Source: Pelagibacteraceae bacterium
Lineage (GTDB): Bacteria > Pseudomonadota > Alphaproteobacteria > Pelagibacterales > Pelagibacteraceae
Assembly: GCA_009693705.1 (NCBI GenBank)
Contig: SHWS01000013.1
Coordinates: forward strand, 1-35,316
Length of the DNA stretch: 35,316 nucleotides
Direction: 5' to 3'
The position numbers were made by a program, and so were the translations under genes. The notes below the pieces were generated by a model. The model saw nothing but the letters and a program-made list of their open reading frames with translations, had not been told where the DNA came from and did not search any database. Position 1 is the stretch's first letter, and the number at the start of each line of letters is the position of its first letter. Shown one piece after another: positions 1 to 8,527 of this stretch.

Positions 1-191
1 AACTTACTTAAAATTTTTGGAAAATTTAATAGGGAATAATAAATATAAATCAAATAATCGTGCCCATCGACCACTAAATCAAGGTAATTAATTGTTTGAG
101 TAATCCAAACAATTATACCTGAAATAAAAAGAGCGATTGAAAAAAAAATCATCCAATCAAATAGTAATTTTTTAAATATAATTTTTTTCAT
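1..191 (-). CDS. lptF: LptF, LPS export system permease (5' part only; runs off the window)
   Basis: This is the first 63 codons of a minus-strand gene that starts with ATG at 191 and leaves the window at base 1. The translation begins MKKIIFKKLLFDWMIFF, followed by a hydrophobic segment and then WITQTINYLDLVVDG, which matches the N-terminal membrane helix and the 'Q-x-x-x-x-LDL(I/V)V' region of the YjgP/YjgQ (LptF/LptG) family. In known members this permease pairs with LptG and the LptB ATPase and extracts lipopolysaccharide from the inner membrane. LptF rather than LptG is favoured because lptF commonly lies divergent from pepA, as here, but the fragment is too short to settle this. Confidence 0.72.
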   Translation of the reverse strand, partial: MKKIIFKKLLFDWMIFFSIALFISGIIVWITQTINYLDLVVDGHDYLIYIYYSLLNFPKILSK

Positions 192-219
192 TGAAATTAG
201 TTAATTTTATTCATATATA
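191..219 (+). promoter_or_regulatory. Predicted sigma70-type promoter for pepA
   Basis: TTGAAA (191-196) and TATATA (214-219) are separated by exactly 17 bases, placing a start site near 226 and the pepA ATG at 253. The -35 box touches the start codon of the divergent lptF. Such AT-rich DNA produces chance matches, so this rests on spacing and position only. Confidence 0.4.
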
Positions 220-252
220 CCATCCTACACGTCTAGTGAGTATTTAAAATTT

Positions 253-1710
253 ATGTCAATTAAAATTAATTATTTTAATCTTCAAAATATCAGTCAAATT
301 ACTATTTATACGCTGTTTGTTGAGGAGAATTTCAAGATCGACAATGTTAAGAACTTTTCCAATGCTGAGATCTCATATTTTAAGGATGTATTAAAAAAAA
401 ATGATTTTAAAAAAAATATAATAAGTTTTGATTTAAATTCAAAAAAAAAAATAATTCTGATTAATGTTAAAAAAAAAATAGAAAAAACAGATATTGAAAA
501 TCTTGGAGCTGAATTTTATAATTTTATTAAGGATCACAATTTAAATGAATTATCGATAAATTCTGAAAGTGTAAGAGAAAACCCAGAAAAAGATTTTATT
601 GGTCATTTTTTACTTGGCTTAAAATTAAAGTCCTATGAGTTCAATATTTATAAATCAAAAAAGAAAAATAATTTATTTATAATAAATGTTTTAGGAAAAA
701 AAAATAATTTTACAATTGAAAATGAATTAAAATTTAAAGCTATAGAAAATGGTATCACTTTCGCAAGAGATTTAGTTTCTGAGCCTGCTAACGTTCTTAA
801 CCCCAAAGAATATGTTAATAGACTTTTAAAATTAAGAAAATTTGGAATTAAAGTCACAGTTTACAACGAATTAAAAATGAAAAAATTAGGCATGAATTCT
901 TTGTTGGGTGTGGGCAGGGGAAGTGCCAACGAGTCTTTTCTTGTTACTTTAGAATGGTATGGAAACAAAAAAGATAAAAAATCTCTATTATCATTTGTAG
1001 GCAAAGGTGTATGTTTTGATACAGGAGGGATTTCATTAAAACCTGCAAAATTTATGGAGGAAATGAAATACGACATGGCAGGCTCTGCGGTGGTTGCTGG
1101 ATTAATTCAAAGTTTAGCAATTAGAAAATCAAAAATAAATGCAGTTGGAGTTTTAGGGTTAGTTGAAAATATGCCAGGTGGAAACGCTCAAAGACCAGGA
1201 GATATAGTCAAAGCTTATAATGGTAAAACTATTGAAGTTTTAAATACTGACGCAGAAGGAAGACTGGTTTTGGCTGATGCTTTAAGTTTTACAGAAAAAA
1301 AATTTAAACCAAAATTTATTATTGATCTAGCTACATTAACCGGAGCAATTATAATTTCTTTAGGAGAAGAATACGCGGGTTTATTTTCTAATAATGACGA
1401 TCTTTCAGAAAAAATTTTTAAAGCTGGAGAAAAAGTTAACGAAAAAGTATGGAGATTACCTTTGCACAAAAACTACGATAAGTTAATGGACTCCCCAATA
1501 GCAGATGTTCAGAATATTAATTATTCTGGAGGAGCCGGATCTATTACTGCAGCACAGTTTCTTCAAAGATTTATTGAAAAAACACCCTGGGCACACTTAG
1601 ACATAGCGGGAATGGCTTTTTCAAAAAAAGCTGCAAATTTAAATCCAGGAGGCGCAACTGGCTTTGGCGTAAGACTATTAAATCAGCTAATAGATGATCA
1701 TTATGAGTAA
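253..1710 (+). CDS. pepA: Leucyl aminopeptidase (cytosol aminopeptidase, M17 family)
   Basis: A 485-residue protein of normal M17 length. It is a cytoplasmic, two-metal exopeptidase that removes N-terminal residues from peptides. The C-terminal catalytic half is clear: FVGKGVCFDTGG and KYDMAGSA carry the metal-binding Lys and Asp residues, and NTDAEGRLVLADAL is the family signature with the metal-binding Asp and Glu. The N-terminal domain (about residues 1-160) is Lys/Asn-rich and poorly conserved, as is usual. The ATG at 253 lies behind a plausible promoter. The 3' end overlaps the start of ndk, so the two are probably cotranscribed. The pepA/lptF divergent pair is common in Proteobacteria. 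Confidence 0.95.
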   Translation: MSIKINYFNLQNISQITIYTLFVEENFKIDNVKNFSNAEISYFKDVLKKNDFKKNIISFDLNSKKKIILINVKKKIEKTDIENLGAEFYNFIKDHNLNELSINSESVRENPEKDFIGHFLLGLKLKSYEFNIYKSKKKNNLFIINVLGKKNNFTIENELKFKAIENGITFARDLVSEPANVLNPKEYVNRLLKLRKFGIKVTVYNELKMKKLGMNSLLGVGRGSANESFLVTLEWYGNKKDKKSLLSFVGKGVCFDTGGISLKPAKFMEEMKYDMAGSAVVAGLIQSLAIRKSKINAVGVLGLVENMPGGNAQRPGDIVKAYNGKTIEVLNTDAEGRLVLADALSFTEKKFKPKFIIDLATLTGAIIISLGEEYAGLFSNNDDLSEKIFKAGEKVNEKVWRLPLHKNYDKLMDSPIADVQNINYSGGAGSITAAQFLQRFIEKTPWAHLDIAGMAFSKKAANLNPGGATGFGVRLLNQLIDDHYE

Positions 1711-2113
1711 TTTGGAGAAAACACTTTCAATTATTAAACCAGATGCTGTTGAAAGGAATCTGGATGATCAAATTAAGAAAATGTTCGAAAACAAAGGTTT
1801 TAAAATAATCAAAGAAAAAAAAATTCAAATAGAAAAATCTGAAGCTGAGAATTTTTATAAAGTCCACGAAACAAAACCTTTTTATAATGATTTATGCACA
1901 TACTTGGCATCCGGACCTATTGTTGTTATGATAATTCAAAAAGAAAATGCAGTATTAGCCAACAGAGAGTTAATGGGCGCAACTAACCCAAAGAATGCCG
2001 AACAAGGCACAATCAGAAAAAAATATGGAATTTCAATAGATAAAAATTCTGTGCATGGATCTGACAGTGTTGAAAACGCAAAAATTGAAATAGATTTTTT
2101 TTTTAAAGATTAG
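1703..2113 (+). CDS. ndk: Nucleoside diphosphate kinase
   Basis: A 136-residue protein that transfers the gamma phosphate of ATP to nucleoside diphosphates through a phosphohistidine. It has the TLSIIKPDAVERN opening, the ANRELMGATNP loop and the active-site NSVHGSDS motif with His118. I chose ATG 1703 (MSNLEKTLSIIKPDA) over an in-frame ATG at 1694 because the family starts 4-6 residues before (T/F)SIIKPD. Both starts lie inside the end of pepA, so translation is probably coupled. The 3' end overlaps the convergent purN by 11 bases. Confidence 0.95.
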   Translation: MSNLEKTLSIIKPDAVERNLDDQIKKMFENKGFKIIKEKKIQIEKSEAENFYKVHETKPFYNDLCTYLASGPIVVMIIQKENAVLANRELMGATNPKNAEQGTIRKKYGISIDKNSVHGSDSVENAKIEIDFFFKD

Positions 2114-2687
2114 AAAAAATATTTGTAATTGCTTTAGGATATAATTTGTGCTCTTCCATTAATATTTTTTTAGCTAAGCTTTTATCTGTATCATTTTTAT
2201 TTATTCTAACTTTTTTTTGAATAATTATTTTACCAGAATCTAGTTTAGAACTAACAAAATGCACTGTGCATCCTGAAAATCTTTCTTTATTCTGAATAGT
2301 TCTTTTGTGAGTATTTAATCCTTTATACTTTGGTAGTAAAGAAGGATGTATATTTAAAATCTTTCCCTTAAAATTTTTAATAAAGTTTTTAGTTAAAATT
2401 TTCATAAAACCAGCAAGACAAATTAATTTAATTTTATTTTTTTTTAATTGAGAAATAATTTGTTTTTCAGCTAAGTCTTGATTTTTAAAATTAAAAATTT
2501 TTTTTTTAATTTTAAAAATATTTCCAAAATTCAAACCTTTTGCATTTAAATTATTTGAAATAATTAAGTTGATTGAAATCGGTGATTTTTTAAGTTTAGA
2601 GAATTTTATAAGGCTTTTTAAATTACTGCCAGTCCCAGAAATAAAAACTGCTGTTTTTACTTTTTTAAAACCAATTAACTTTTCCAT
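2103..2687 (-). CDS. purN: Phosphoribosylglycinamide formyltransferase (GART)
   Basis: A 194-residue enzyme of de novo purine synthesis that formylates GAR using 10-formyl-tetrahydrofolate. FISGTGSNLKSL (about residues 15-26) is the phosphate-binding loop. The catalytic triad is in place: Asn112 and His114 in LNIHPSLLPKYKG, and Asp150 in SSKLDSGKI, closely matching N106/H108/D144 of the E. coli enzyme. The ATG at 2687 lies 23 bases inside the end of purM, and no other Met is available near the N-terminus. The purM-purN order is the usual one, and the two form a translationally coupled unit. Confidence 0.95.
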   Translation of the reverse strand: MEKLIGFKKVKTAVFISGTGSNLKSLIKFSKLKKSPISINLIISNNLNAKGLNFGNIFKIKKKIFNFKNQDLAEKQIISQLKKNKIKLICLAGFMKILTKNFIKNFKGKILNIHPSLLPKYKGLNTHKRTIQNKERFSGCTVHFVSSKLDSGKIIIQKKVRINKNDTDKSLAKKILMEEHKLYPKAITNIFSNL

Positions 2688-3693
2688 TTAATTTAACTTT
2701 TCTTTTTCCACTAGATATTTTACCAATGACATAGGGTTTAAATGGATTTGAAAAATGTTTATTAATTTTATTATAGTTTCTTGGGTTAATAATTAAACAA
2801 AATCCTATACCACAATTAAATGTTTTAAGCATTTCGTAATCACTAATACCATTTTCTTTAAGCCATTTAAAAATTTTAAGTGGTTTAATTTTGCTTAAGT
2901 CTATATCGGCAACTAATTTATTAGGTATTATTCTTTCGATATTATCTGCTAATCCACCACCCGTAATATGAGCGCATCCATTGATTAGATTTTTATTAAC
3001 TAGACCGATAACTTCATTTACATAGATTTTAGTAGGTTTTAGTAACTCATTTTTTAAAAAATTATTTTTCTTAATATCAATTTTTTTTTTATTTAGAATA
3101 TATCTTACCAGTGAAAAACCATTTGAATGCAGACCACTTGAAGGTATTGCTAATATAATATCATTTTTTTTAATTTTATTTTGATTTAAAATCTTATTTT
3201 TATCAACAACACCAACTGCAAATCCAGCAATGTCAAATTTCCCTTTTCCATATGTGCCAGGCATTTCAGCTGTTTCCCCACCAACTAATTCACAGCCTGA
3301 ATATTCACATCCCCAAATTATGCCTTTGATAATTGATTTTAATTTTGGTAAATCAATTTTATTAATTGATATGTAATCTAAAAATAAAAGTGGTTTTGCT
3401 CCCTGTACTATTAAGTCATTAACGCTCATAGCGACTAAATCAATACCAATTGTATCGTATTTTTTTAATATATTTGCGATTTCAATTTTTGTTCCAACTC
3501 CGTCTGTGCAAGCGACAATTTTGGGATTTTTAATGTTATACGGAATATCAGATATTGAACCAAAGCCACCGATATTTGAAAACTTTTTTTTGCCTCTTTT
3601 TTTTGATGTAAGTAGTGATATGAATTTTACAAATTTATCAGCAGAATTAATATTTACTCCACTTTTTTTATAGGTAAAATTTTTTTTATTCAT
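2665..3693 (-). CDS. purM: Phosphoribosylformylglycinamidine cyclo-ligase (AIR synthetase)
   Basis: A 342-residue protein of normal PurM length. It closes the imidazole ring of AIR from FGAM using ATP, in the cytoplasm. Recognisable blocks are TYKKSGVNI near the N-terminus, ACTDGVGTKIEIA, IGIDLVAMSVNDLIVQGAKP, GGETAEMPGTY and HITGGGLADNIERI. It is the first gene of a two-gene purM-purN unit. Its ATG is only 11 bases from the ATG of the divergent DUF2066-like gene, so its promoter must lie mostly inside that gene. Confidence 0.96.
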   Translation of the reverse strand: MNKKNFTYKKSGVNINSADKFVKFISLLTSKKRGKKKFSNIGGFGSISDIPYNIKNPKIVACTDGVGTKIEIANILKKYDTIGIDLVAMSVNDLIVQGAKPLLFLDYISINKIDLPKLKSIIKGIIWGCEYSGCELVGGETAEMPGTYGKGKFDIAGFAVGVVDKNKILNQNKIKKNDIILAIPSSGLHSNGFSLVRYILNKKKIDIKKNNFLKNELLKPTKIYVNEVIGLVNKNLINGCAHITGGGLADNIERIIPNKLVADIDLSKIKPLKIFKWLKENGISDYEMLKTFNCGIGFCLIINPRNYNKINKHFSNPFKPYVIGKISSGKRKVKLNGKVNWF

Positions 3694-3704
3694 TATTATA
3701 AATT

Positions 3705-4784
3705 ATGATAATTAAATATAATTTTATTATTTTAAAAAGAATATATATATTTTTTTTGTTTCTGACTCTATTAAATATTTTTTTTCCCATAGCTAACGTT
3801 TATGCTAATACTCTTAGTGTTAATAATGTTGAAATTTCAAAACCATTTATAATTAATTTTAATAAGAACGACATAATTGATGAAGGTATAAGAGTAGCAT
3901 TCAATAGATTAATTATACCATTTATCAAATCAGTTGATCAAAATGAAATTAGCCAATTTTCAATATATCAAATTAAAAATATGATTGAAAGTTTTTCAAT
4001 TAATCAAGAAAAATTTATTAATGGAATTTACTATCTAAATTTAAGTGTAGAATTTAATAAAACAAAAATATTTAGTTTATTGAGAAATCAAAACACGAAT
4101 TCATATTCCCCATTTAAAAATAAAATATTTTTTATGCCAATTATTATTGATGAAAATACTGAGGAAATTTTTATATTTGACGAAAATATGTTGTTTAAAA
4201 AATGGAATATTGTTAGAAATGAAAACTCAGTATTGGAATATATTTTACCAGAAGATAATCTCGAAAATCTTAGGATTATAATAGAAAATAAAGATTATAT
4301 TGAAAATTACAATTTTGATCAAATAATTCAAAAATATAACTCAGATGGTTTTATTATTAGTTTAATTTATATTGATGGTCTTAACATAAAAGTAGTGAGT
4401 AAAATTAATTTTAATAAAATATTCAAAGTAAACACAAATAGATTTCAAAATGTTGATTTACAAAACAATGATAATATAGATAAGTTTATTAGTAATTTAA
4501 AAATTATTTATGAAGATTTTTGGAATATTAAAAACCAATTTGATAACTCCAATCAATCTGAATTGAATTTTTCTATAAACATTCAGGACAGTGAAAAAGT
4601 TTCCAACCTTGAAAAAATCCTAGCGAACTTGGAGTTGATTAATGATTATTATATTACCAAAATTGATAACAAATATATTTATTATAAAATATTTTTTAAT
4701 GGAGATTCAAATAATTTCCTTAAAATTATGAAAAATAATAATTATGAATTTTATATTCAAAATCAACTTTTGATTTTAAAATGA
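3705..4784 (+). CDS. Secreted DUF2066-like protein of unknown function
   Basis: A 359-residue protein with a typical N-terminal export signal: a Lys/Arg-containing start, a hydrophobic stretch (about residues 13-30), then a likely cleavage after NVYA (about residue 35). The mature part is Asn/Ile-rich with no catalytic motif I recognise. Assignment to DUF2066 rests on the early segment GIRVAFNRLIIPFIKS and on position: Gammaproteobacteria such as Pseudomonas also carry a DUF2066 gene between purM (divergent) and hda. It overlaps the next gene by the ATGA tetranucleotide at 4781-4784. Function is unknown; location is periplasmic or envelope. Codon use looks like that of its neighbours. Confidence 0.6.
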   Translation: MIIKYNFIILKRIYIFFLFLTLLNIFFPIANVYANTLSVNNVEISKPFIINFNKNDIIDEGIRVAFNRLIIPFIKSVDQNEISQFSIYQIKNMIESFSINQEKFINGIYYLNLSVEFNKTKIFSLLRNQNTNSYSPFKNKIFFMPIIIDENTEEIFIFDENMLFKKWNIVRNENSVLEYILPEDNLENLRIIIENKDYIENYNFDQIIQKYNSDGFIISLIYIDGLNIKVVSKINFNKIFKVNTNRFQNVDLQNNDNIDKFISNLKIIYEDFWNIKNQFDNSNQSELNFSINIQDSEKVSNLEKILANLELINDYYITKIDNKYIYYKIFFNGDSNNFLKIMKNNNYEFYIQNQLLILK

Positions 4785-5443
4785 CCGATTTAAATCAACT
4801 AATACTCAATTTTGATTACGAACAAAATTTTAAAGATCAAGATTTTTATGTTTCTAAAAGTAATCATCATTCTTTTCAATTAATAAATAGCTGGCCCAAA
4901 TGGGAAAAAAATTTCTTAAATTTATATGGAGAAAAATTTTCAGGAAAAACTCATTTAATAAATATTTTTTTAAAAAAATTCAAAGGTTTTAAAGTAGAGT
5001 CAAGTTCTATAACCAATAAAACTTTAACAGAAATTAAAGTATTTGAAAATATTGTAATAGAAAATCTTAATGAAAAAATAGATGAAAATTTACTTTATAC
5101 TTTTTTAAATATAATTGATCAGGATAATAAGTATTTAATAATTACTTCATTAAAACCGATAGTTAATTTGAATTTTAAACTTAATGATTTGATATCGCGA
5201 ACAAAAAATTTTTTATTGTCAGGTATAGAGAATCCAGATGATGATTTAATGTTTGCGCTAATTTTGAAAAACTTATCAGACCGTCAAATATCTATAGATA
5301 AAAAATTGATAAGTTTTATTATTAAACGAGTAGAGAGATCTTATGGCAAAATATCTGATTTCATATATAAAATCGATGAAATTAGTTTAAAAAAAAAAAA
5401 ACCAATTGATTTTAAAATTATAAAAAAAGTTCTTGGAGAATAA
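4781..5443 (+). CDS. Hda/HdaA-like DnaA-related ATPase, probable replication-initiation regulator
   Basis: A 220-residue protein resembling the AAA+ domain of DnaA without the DNA-binding domain. It has FYVSKSNHHSFQLINSWP as the N-terminal DnaA-like lead-in, a Walker A loop GEKFSGKTHLI (about residues 50-60), VIENLNE at the Walker B position, and a lid region ISRTKNFLLSGIENPDDDLM. The C-terminus carries LSDRQISIDKKLISFIIKRVERSYGKI, the family's helical end with the Arg of the sensor 2 region. In the alphaproteobacterial and E. coli relatives the protein promotes DnaA-ATP hydrolysis with the sliding clamp. The Walker B Asp pair seen in many homologues is replaced by Glu-Asn. A run of 13 A lies at 5389-5401. 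Confidence 0.78.
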   Translation: MTDLNQLILNFDYEQNFKDQDFYVSKSNHHSFQLINSWPKWEKNFLNLYGEKFSGKTHLINIFLKKFKGFKVESSSITNKTLTEIKVFENIVIENLNEKIDENLLYTFLNIIDQDNKYLIITSLKPIVNLNFKLNDLISRTKNFLLSGIENPDDDLMFALILKNLSDRQISIDKKLISFIIKRVERSYGKISDFIYKIDEISLKKKKPIDFKIIKKVLGE

Positions 5444-7228
5444 TTGAATAAATATAGAAGTCATCATTGCAATGAATTAAGAAAAGAGAATGTTGATCAG
5501 CAAATTATTCTATCTGGCTGGGTAAATAAAAAACGTGATCACGGCAATCTTCTTTTTATAGATCTAAGAGATAATTACGGTATTACCCAATGCATTATTG
5601 ATAAAGATAATAAAAGTTTCCATGATTTAGAAAAAACCCAATTAGAAACAGTTATTAGAATCGAAGGTAAAGTGATTGCCAGATCTGAAGATACAATCAA
5701 TCACGACATTCAAACAGGAGAAATAGAAGTCGTTATTAACAAGTTTAGCGTCTTAGGAGCATGTAAAGAATTGCCAATGCCAGTTTTTAGTGATCAAGAA
5801 TATGCTGAAGAAATTAGATTAAAATATAGATTTTTAGATTTAAGAAGAAAAAAAATTCATGAAAATATAATTTTAAGATCAAAAGTAATATCTTTTATTC
5901 GTAATGAAATGATGCAACTTGGTTTCTTAGAGTTCCAAACCCCAATTTTGACATCTTCCAGTCCAGAGGGTGCTAGAGACTTTTTGGTACCCAGTAGACT
6001 TAACCCAGGAAAATTTTATGCCCTACCTCAAGCGCCTCAGCAATTTAAACAATTAATTATGGTTTCTGGTTTCGATAAATATTTTCAAATTGCCCCATGC
6101 TTTAGAGACGAAGATGCCAGAGCCGATAGAAGCCCAGGAGAGTTTTATCAGTTAGATCTTGAAATGTCTTTTGTTGAGCAAGAGGACATATTTAATGTAG
6201 TTGAAAAATTATTGATAAATACTTTTAAAAAATTTTCTAATAAAAAATTAATGAATGAGAAATTTCCAAAAATTTCTTATTCTGAGGCATTGCTTAAATA
6301 TGGTAGTGATAAACCAGATTTAAGAAACCCTTTAATTATAAATGATATTACTGATATTTTTAAAAGAGAAGATGTTACTTTTGATATTTTTAAAAAATTA
6401 GTCAAATCTGGATCTAAAGCCAGATGTATTGTTACAAAAAAAACTAAAGATAAACCGAGAAGTTTTTTTGATAACATTGATAAGTGGGCAAAAGATCAAG
6501 GTGCATCAGGACTTGCATATTTTACAATTGAAAAAGATAAAGAAATTTCTGCTAAGGGTCCTATTGGAAAGTTTTTTTCAAAAGAAGCATTGTTAGAATT
6601 AATGAAAATAACAAATGCAGAAATTGGAGATAGTATTTTTTTAGCTTGTGCTAAGCAAAATGAGATAGAAAAAATTACTGCGCTTGCAAGAGATAAGATT
6701 GCTAAAGATTTAAATCTGATAGATGGTGATATTTTTGCTTTTTGTTGGATAGTTGATTATCCTATGTTTGAAAAAGATGAGATAACTAATAAAATTAAAT
6801 TTAGCCACAATCCTTTTTCAATGCCACAAGGTGAATTAAGTAATATAGATTTCGATCAACCATTAGAAATCCTTGCCTATCAATATGATATTGTTTGTAA
6901 TGGAATAGAATTGTCATCTGGAGCTATAAGAAATCATATACCTGAATTGATGTATAGGTTATTTCTGATTGCCGGCTATGATAAAAACCAAGTTGATGAA
7001 AAGTTTACTGGTATGATAAATGCTTTAAGTTATGGAGCTCCACCCCACGGTGGTATAGCTCCAGGAATTGATAGAATAGTAATGCTTCTAGCAAATGAAA
7101 AAAATATTAGAGAAGTTACAATGTTCCCAATGAATCAAAATGCTCAAGATTTGATGATGAACGCACCATCAGCTGTTAGTGATGACCAATTAAAGGAATT
7201 AGGTTTAGTTTTAAAATTAAAAAAATAA
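5444..7228 (+). CDS. aspS: Aspartyl-tRNA synthetase
   Basis: A 594-residue bacterial-type class II synthetase that charges tRNA-Asp. It has an N-terminal OB fold (about residues 1-105; SGWVNKKRDHGNLLFIDLRD), motif 2 with FRDEDARADRSPGEFYQLD, the bacterial GAD insert in the middle, and motif 3 with HGGIAPGIDRIVMLL. The start is TTG at 5444: it immediately follows the in-frame stop of the hda-like gene, so nothing upstream can be used. The resulting MNKYRSHHCNELR matches the family's MHxYRSHxC opening. Whether it also charges tRNA-Asn cannot be told from this window. Confidence 0.96.
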   Translation: MNKYRSHHCNELRKENVDQQIILSGWVNKKRDHGNLLFIDLRDNYGITQCIIDKDNKSFHDLEKTQLETVIRIEGKVIARSEDTINHDIQTGEIEVVINKFSVLGACKELPMPVFSDQEYAEEIRLKYRFLDLRRKKIHENIILRSKVISFIRNEMMQLGFLEFQTPILTSSSPEGARDFLVPSRLNPGKFYALPQAPQQFKQLIMVSGFDKYFQIAPCFRDEDARADRSPGEFYQLDLEMSFVEQEDIFNVVEKLLINTFKKFSNKKLMNEKFPKISYSEALLKYGSDKPDLRNPLIINDITDIFKREDVTFDIFKKLVKSGSKARCIVTKKTKDKPRSFFDNIDKWAKDQGASGLAYFTIEKDKEISAKGPIGKFFSKEALLELMKITNAEIGDSIFLACAKQNEIEKITALARDKIAKDLNLIDGDIFAFCWIVDYPMFEKDEITNKIKFSHNPFSMPQGELSNIDFDQPLEILAYQYDIVCNGIELSSGAIRNHIPELMYRLFLIAGYDKNQVDEKFTGMINALSYGAPPHGGIAPGIDRIVMLLANEKNIREVTMFPMNQNAQDLMMNAPSAVSDDQLKELGLVLKLKK

Positions 7229-7230
7229 AT

Positions 7231-8055
7231 TTATTTTTTACTTTTTAAACTTATTTTAACATCAGATAAATCGACAAGGTTTTTTTTATAATTATTTCTT
7301 ACAAAACCCTTACTAGTTATATCTTTTACAATTTTTAGTAATTGATTTTGAACTTCGGTATTATGGTCTTCTGGATTGGTAATATCTGTACCACCAATTG
7401 TTGGAGTATGAGCTAAATCCTCTCTATTATTATATGAAATTGCTAACTCTCGAAATATATAATCTAATATAGAACTTGCACTAAGAATTCTATCATTTCC
7501 ATGCACTTTTCCAGACGGCTCGAATCTTGTCCCCACAAAAGCACTTATGTATTCATCCAAGGGCACTCCGTACTGTAAACCTAGCGATACGGCAATTGCA
7601 AAGTTATTCATTAAGGCTTTAACTAATTCACCTTCTTTGCTGGTATCTATAAATATTTCACCTATTTTACCGTCCTCATATTCACCTGTATGCAAATATA
7701 CTTTGTGGTCTCCAATAGTTGCTTTTTGAATGTAGCCCTTTCTTCTATCAGGCATTCCAAATCTTTTACCACCTCGTTCTGAAGTTTTATTAAAATTAGT
7801 TAAATTTTTTTCATTAGAAACGTTATTAGATTCAATTTTTTCAGAGATTAAATCTATTTTATTGTTTGCGACGACTTTATTATTACTAGAATCTAGACTT
7901 TTAGTTTTTCTACTATCTAATTTAACATCTAATACCTCAAATTTTCCATCATCTCTTTTTTCAAGATTATTTAATTCAGTTTCGTTAATATCATCTAAAT
8001 AATGATCAACTTTAAAAGTACATGTATAATAAGTTTCAACTAAATATTTTGCCAT
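7231..8055 (-). CDS. Free-standing protein similar to the C-terminal domain of B12-dependent ribonucleotide reductase (NrdJ)
   Basis: A 274-residue protein. Residues about 104-215 ([20 protein letters not shown], then [40 protein letters not shown]) closely follow the C-terminal, TSCPD-like region of class II (adenosylcobalamin) ribonucleotide reductases. Here that region stands alone behind a different N-terminus ([16 protein letters not shown]) and an Asn/Lys-rich linker (about residues 48-100). There is only one Cys (residue 12), so it lacks a redox-active Cys pair. Split NrdJa/NrdJb enzymes exist in Pseudomonas, but no large NrdJ subunit is in this window. It ends 2 bases from the convergent aspS. 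The role is unknown; a ribonucleotide reductase partner or regulator is an inference. Confidence 0.72.
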   Translation of the reverse strand: MAKYLVETYYTCTFKVDHYLDDINETELNNLEKRDDGKFEVLDVKLDSRKTKSLDSSNNKVVANNKIDLISEKIESNNVSNEKNLTNFNKTSERGGKRFGMPDRRKGYIQKATIGDHKVYLHTGEYEDGKIGEIFIDTSKEGELVKALMNNFAIAVSLGLQYGVPLDEYISAFVGTRFEPSGKVHGNDRILSASSILDYIFRELAISYNNREDLAHTPTIGGTDITNPEDHNTEVQNQLLKIVKDITSKGFVRNNYKKNLVDLSDVKISLKSKK

Positions 8056-8167
8056 TTTGTTTATTTTAAATTTTAATTTGATTAAAGAATCATATCCTTT
8101 ATATACAAATTCATATTTTAGTCTAATTTAAATTATACAATTTTAAATTGAAAAAATAAGATATTTT

Positions 8168-8527
8168 ATGATGTTAATGTTTAAAAAAATTTTTATTTGG
8201 TGGAATCAAGACACTTTCGGAACAAGATTAAAAACTATTTTTTTTGGTAAACTTGTAGGCACTGACTCTACAGGCAACAAATACTATGAAGGAAAAAATA
8301 GAAAAAGATGGGTAATTTACTCAGGTACAATTGATGCATCAAAAATACCAGTTGAATGGTATTCTTGGATCCATTTTATTAAAAATAAAATTGAAAAAAT
8401 ACATGATTTAAAAAAATTTGATTGGCAAAAACCTCATCAACCTAATTTAACAGGCACTGAAGAAGCTTATTATCCAAATAAAAATGAACATGAAATTAAA
8501 AAAAAATATAAAAGTTGGAAAATCTAA
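8168..8527 (+). CDS. NDUFA12-like NADH:ubiquinone oxidoreductase accessory subunit (17.2 kDa)
   Basis: A 119-residue protein. FIWWNQDTFGTRLKT near the start, then GKLVGTDSTGNKYYE, RKRWVIYSG and PVEWYSWIHF, are the conserved blocks of the NDUFA12/B17.2 family, a supernumerary complex I subunit shared by mitochondria and Alphaproteobacteria. It binds the peripheral arm on the cytoplasmic face. Alphaproteobacteria usually encode it away from the nuo operon and next to a DUF2155 gene, as here. Three in-frame ATGs (8168, 8171, 8177) are possible starts. Its 3' end overlaps the next gene by 44 bases in another frame. Confidence 0.9.
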   Translation: MMLMFKKIFIWWNQDTFGTRLKTIFFGKLVGTDSTGNKYYEGKNRKRWVIYSGTIDASKIPVEWYSWIHFIKNKIEKIHDLKKFDWQKPHQPNLTGTEEAYYPNKNEHEIKKKYKSWKI

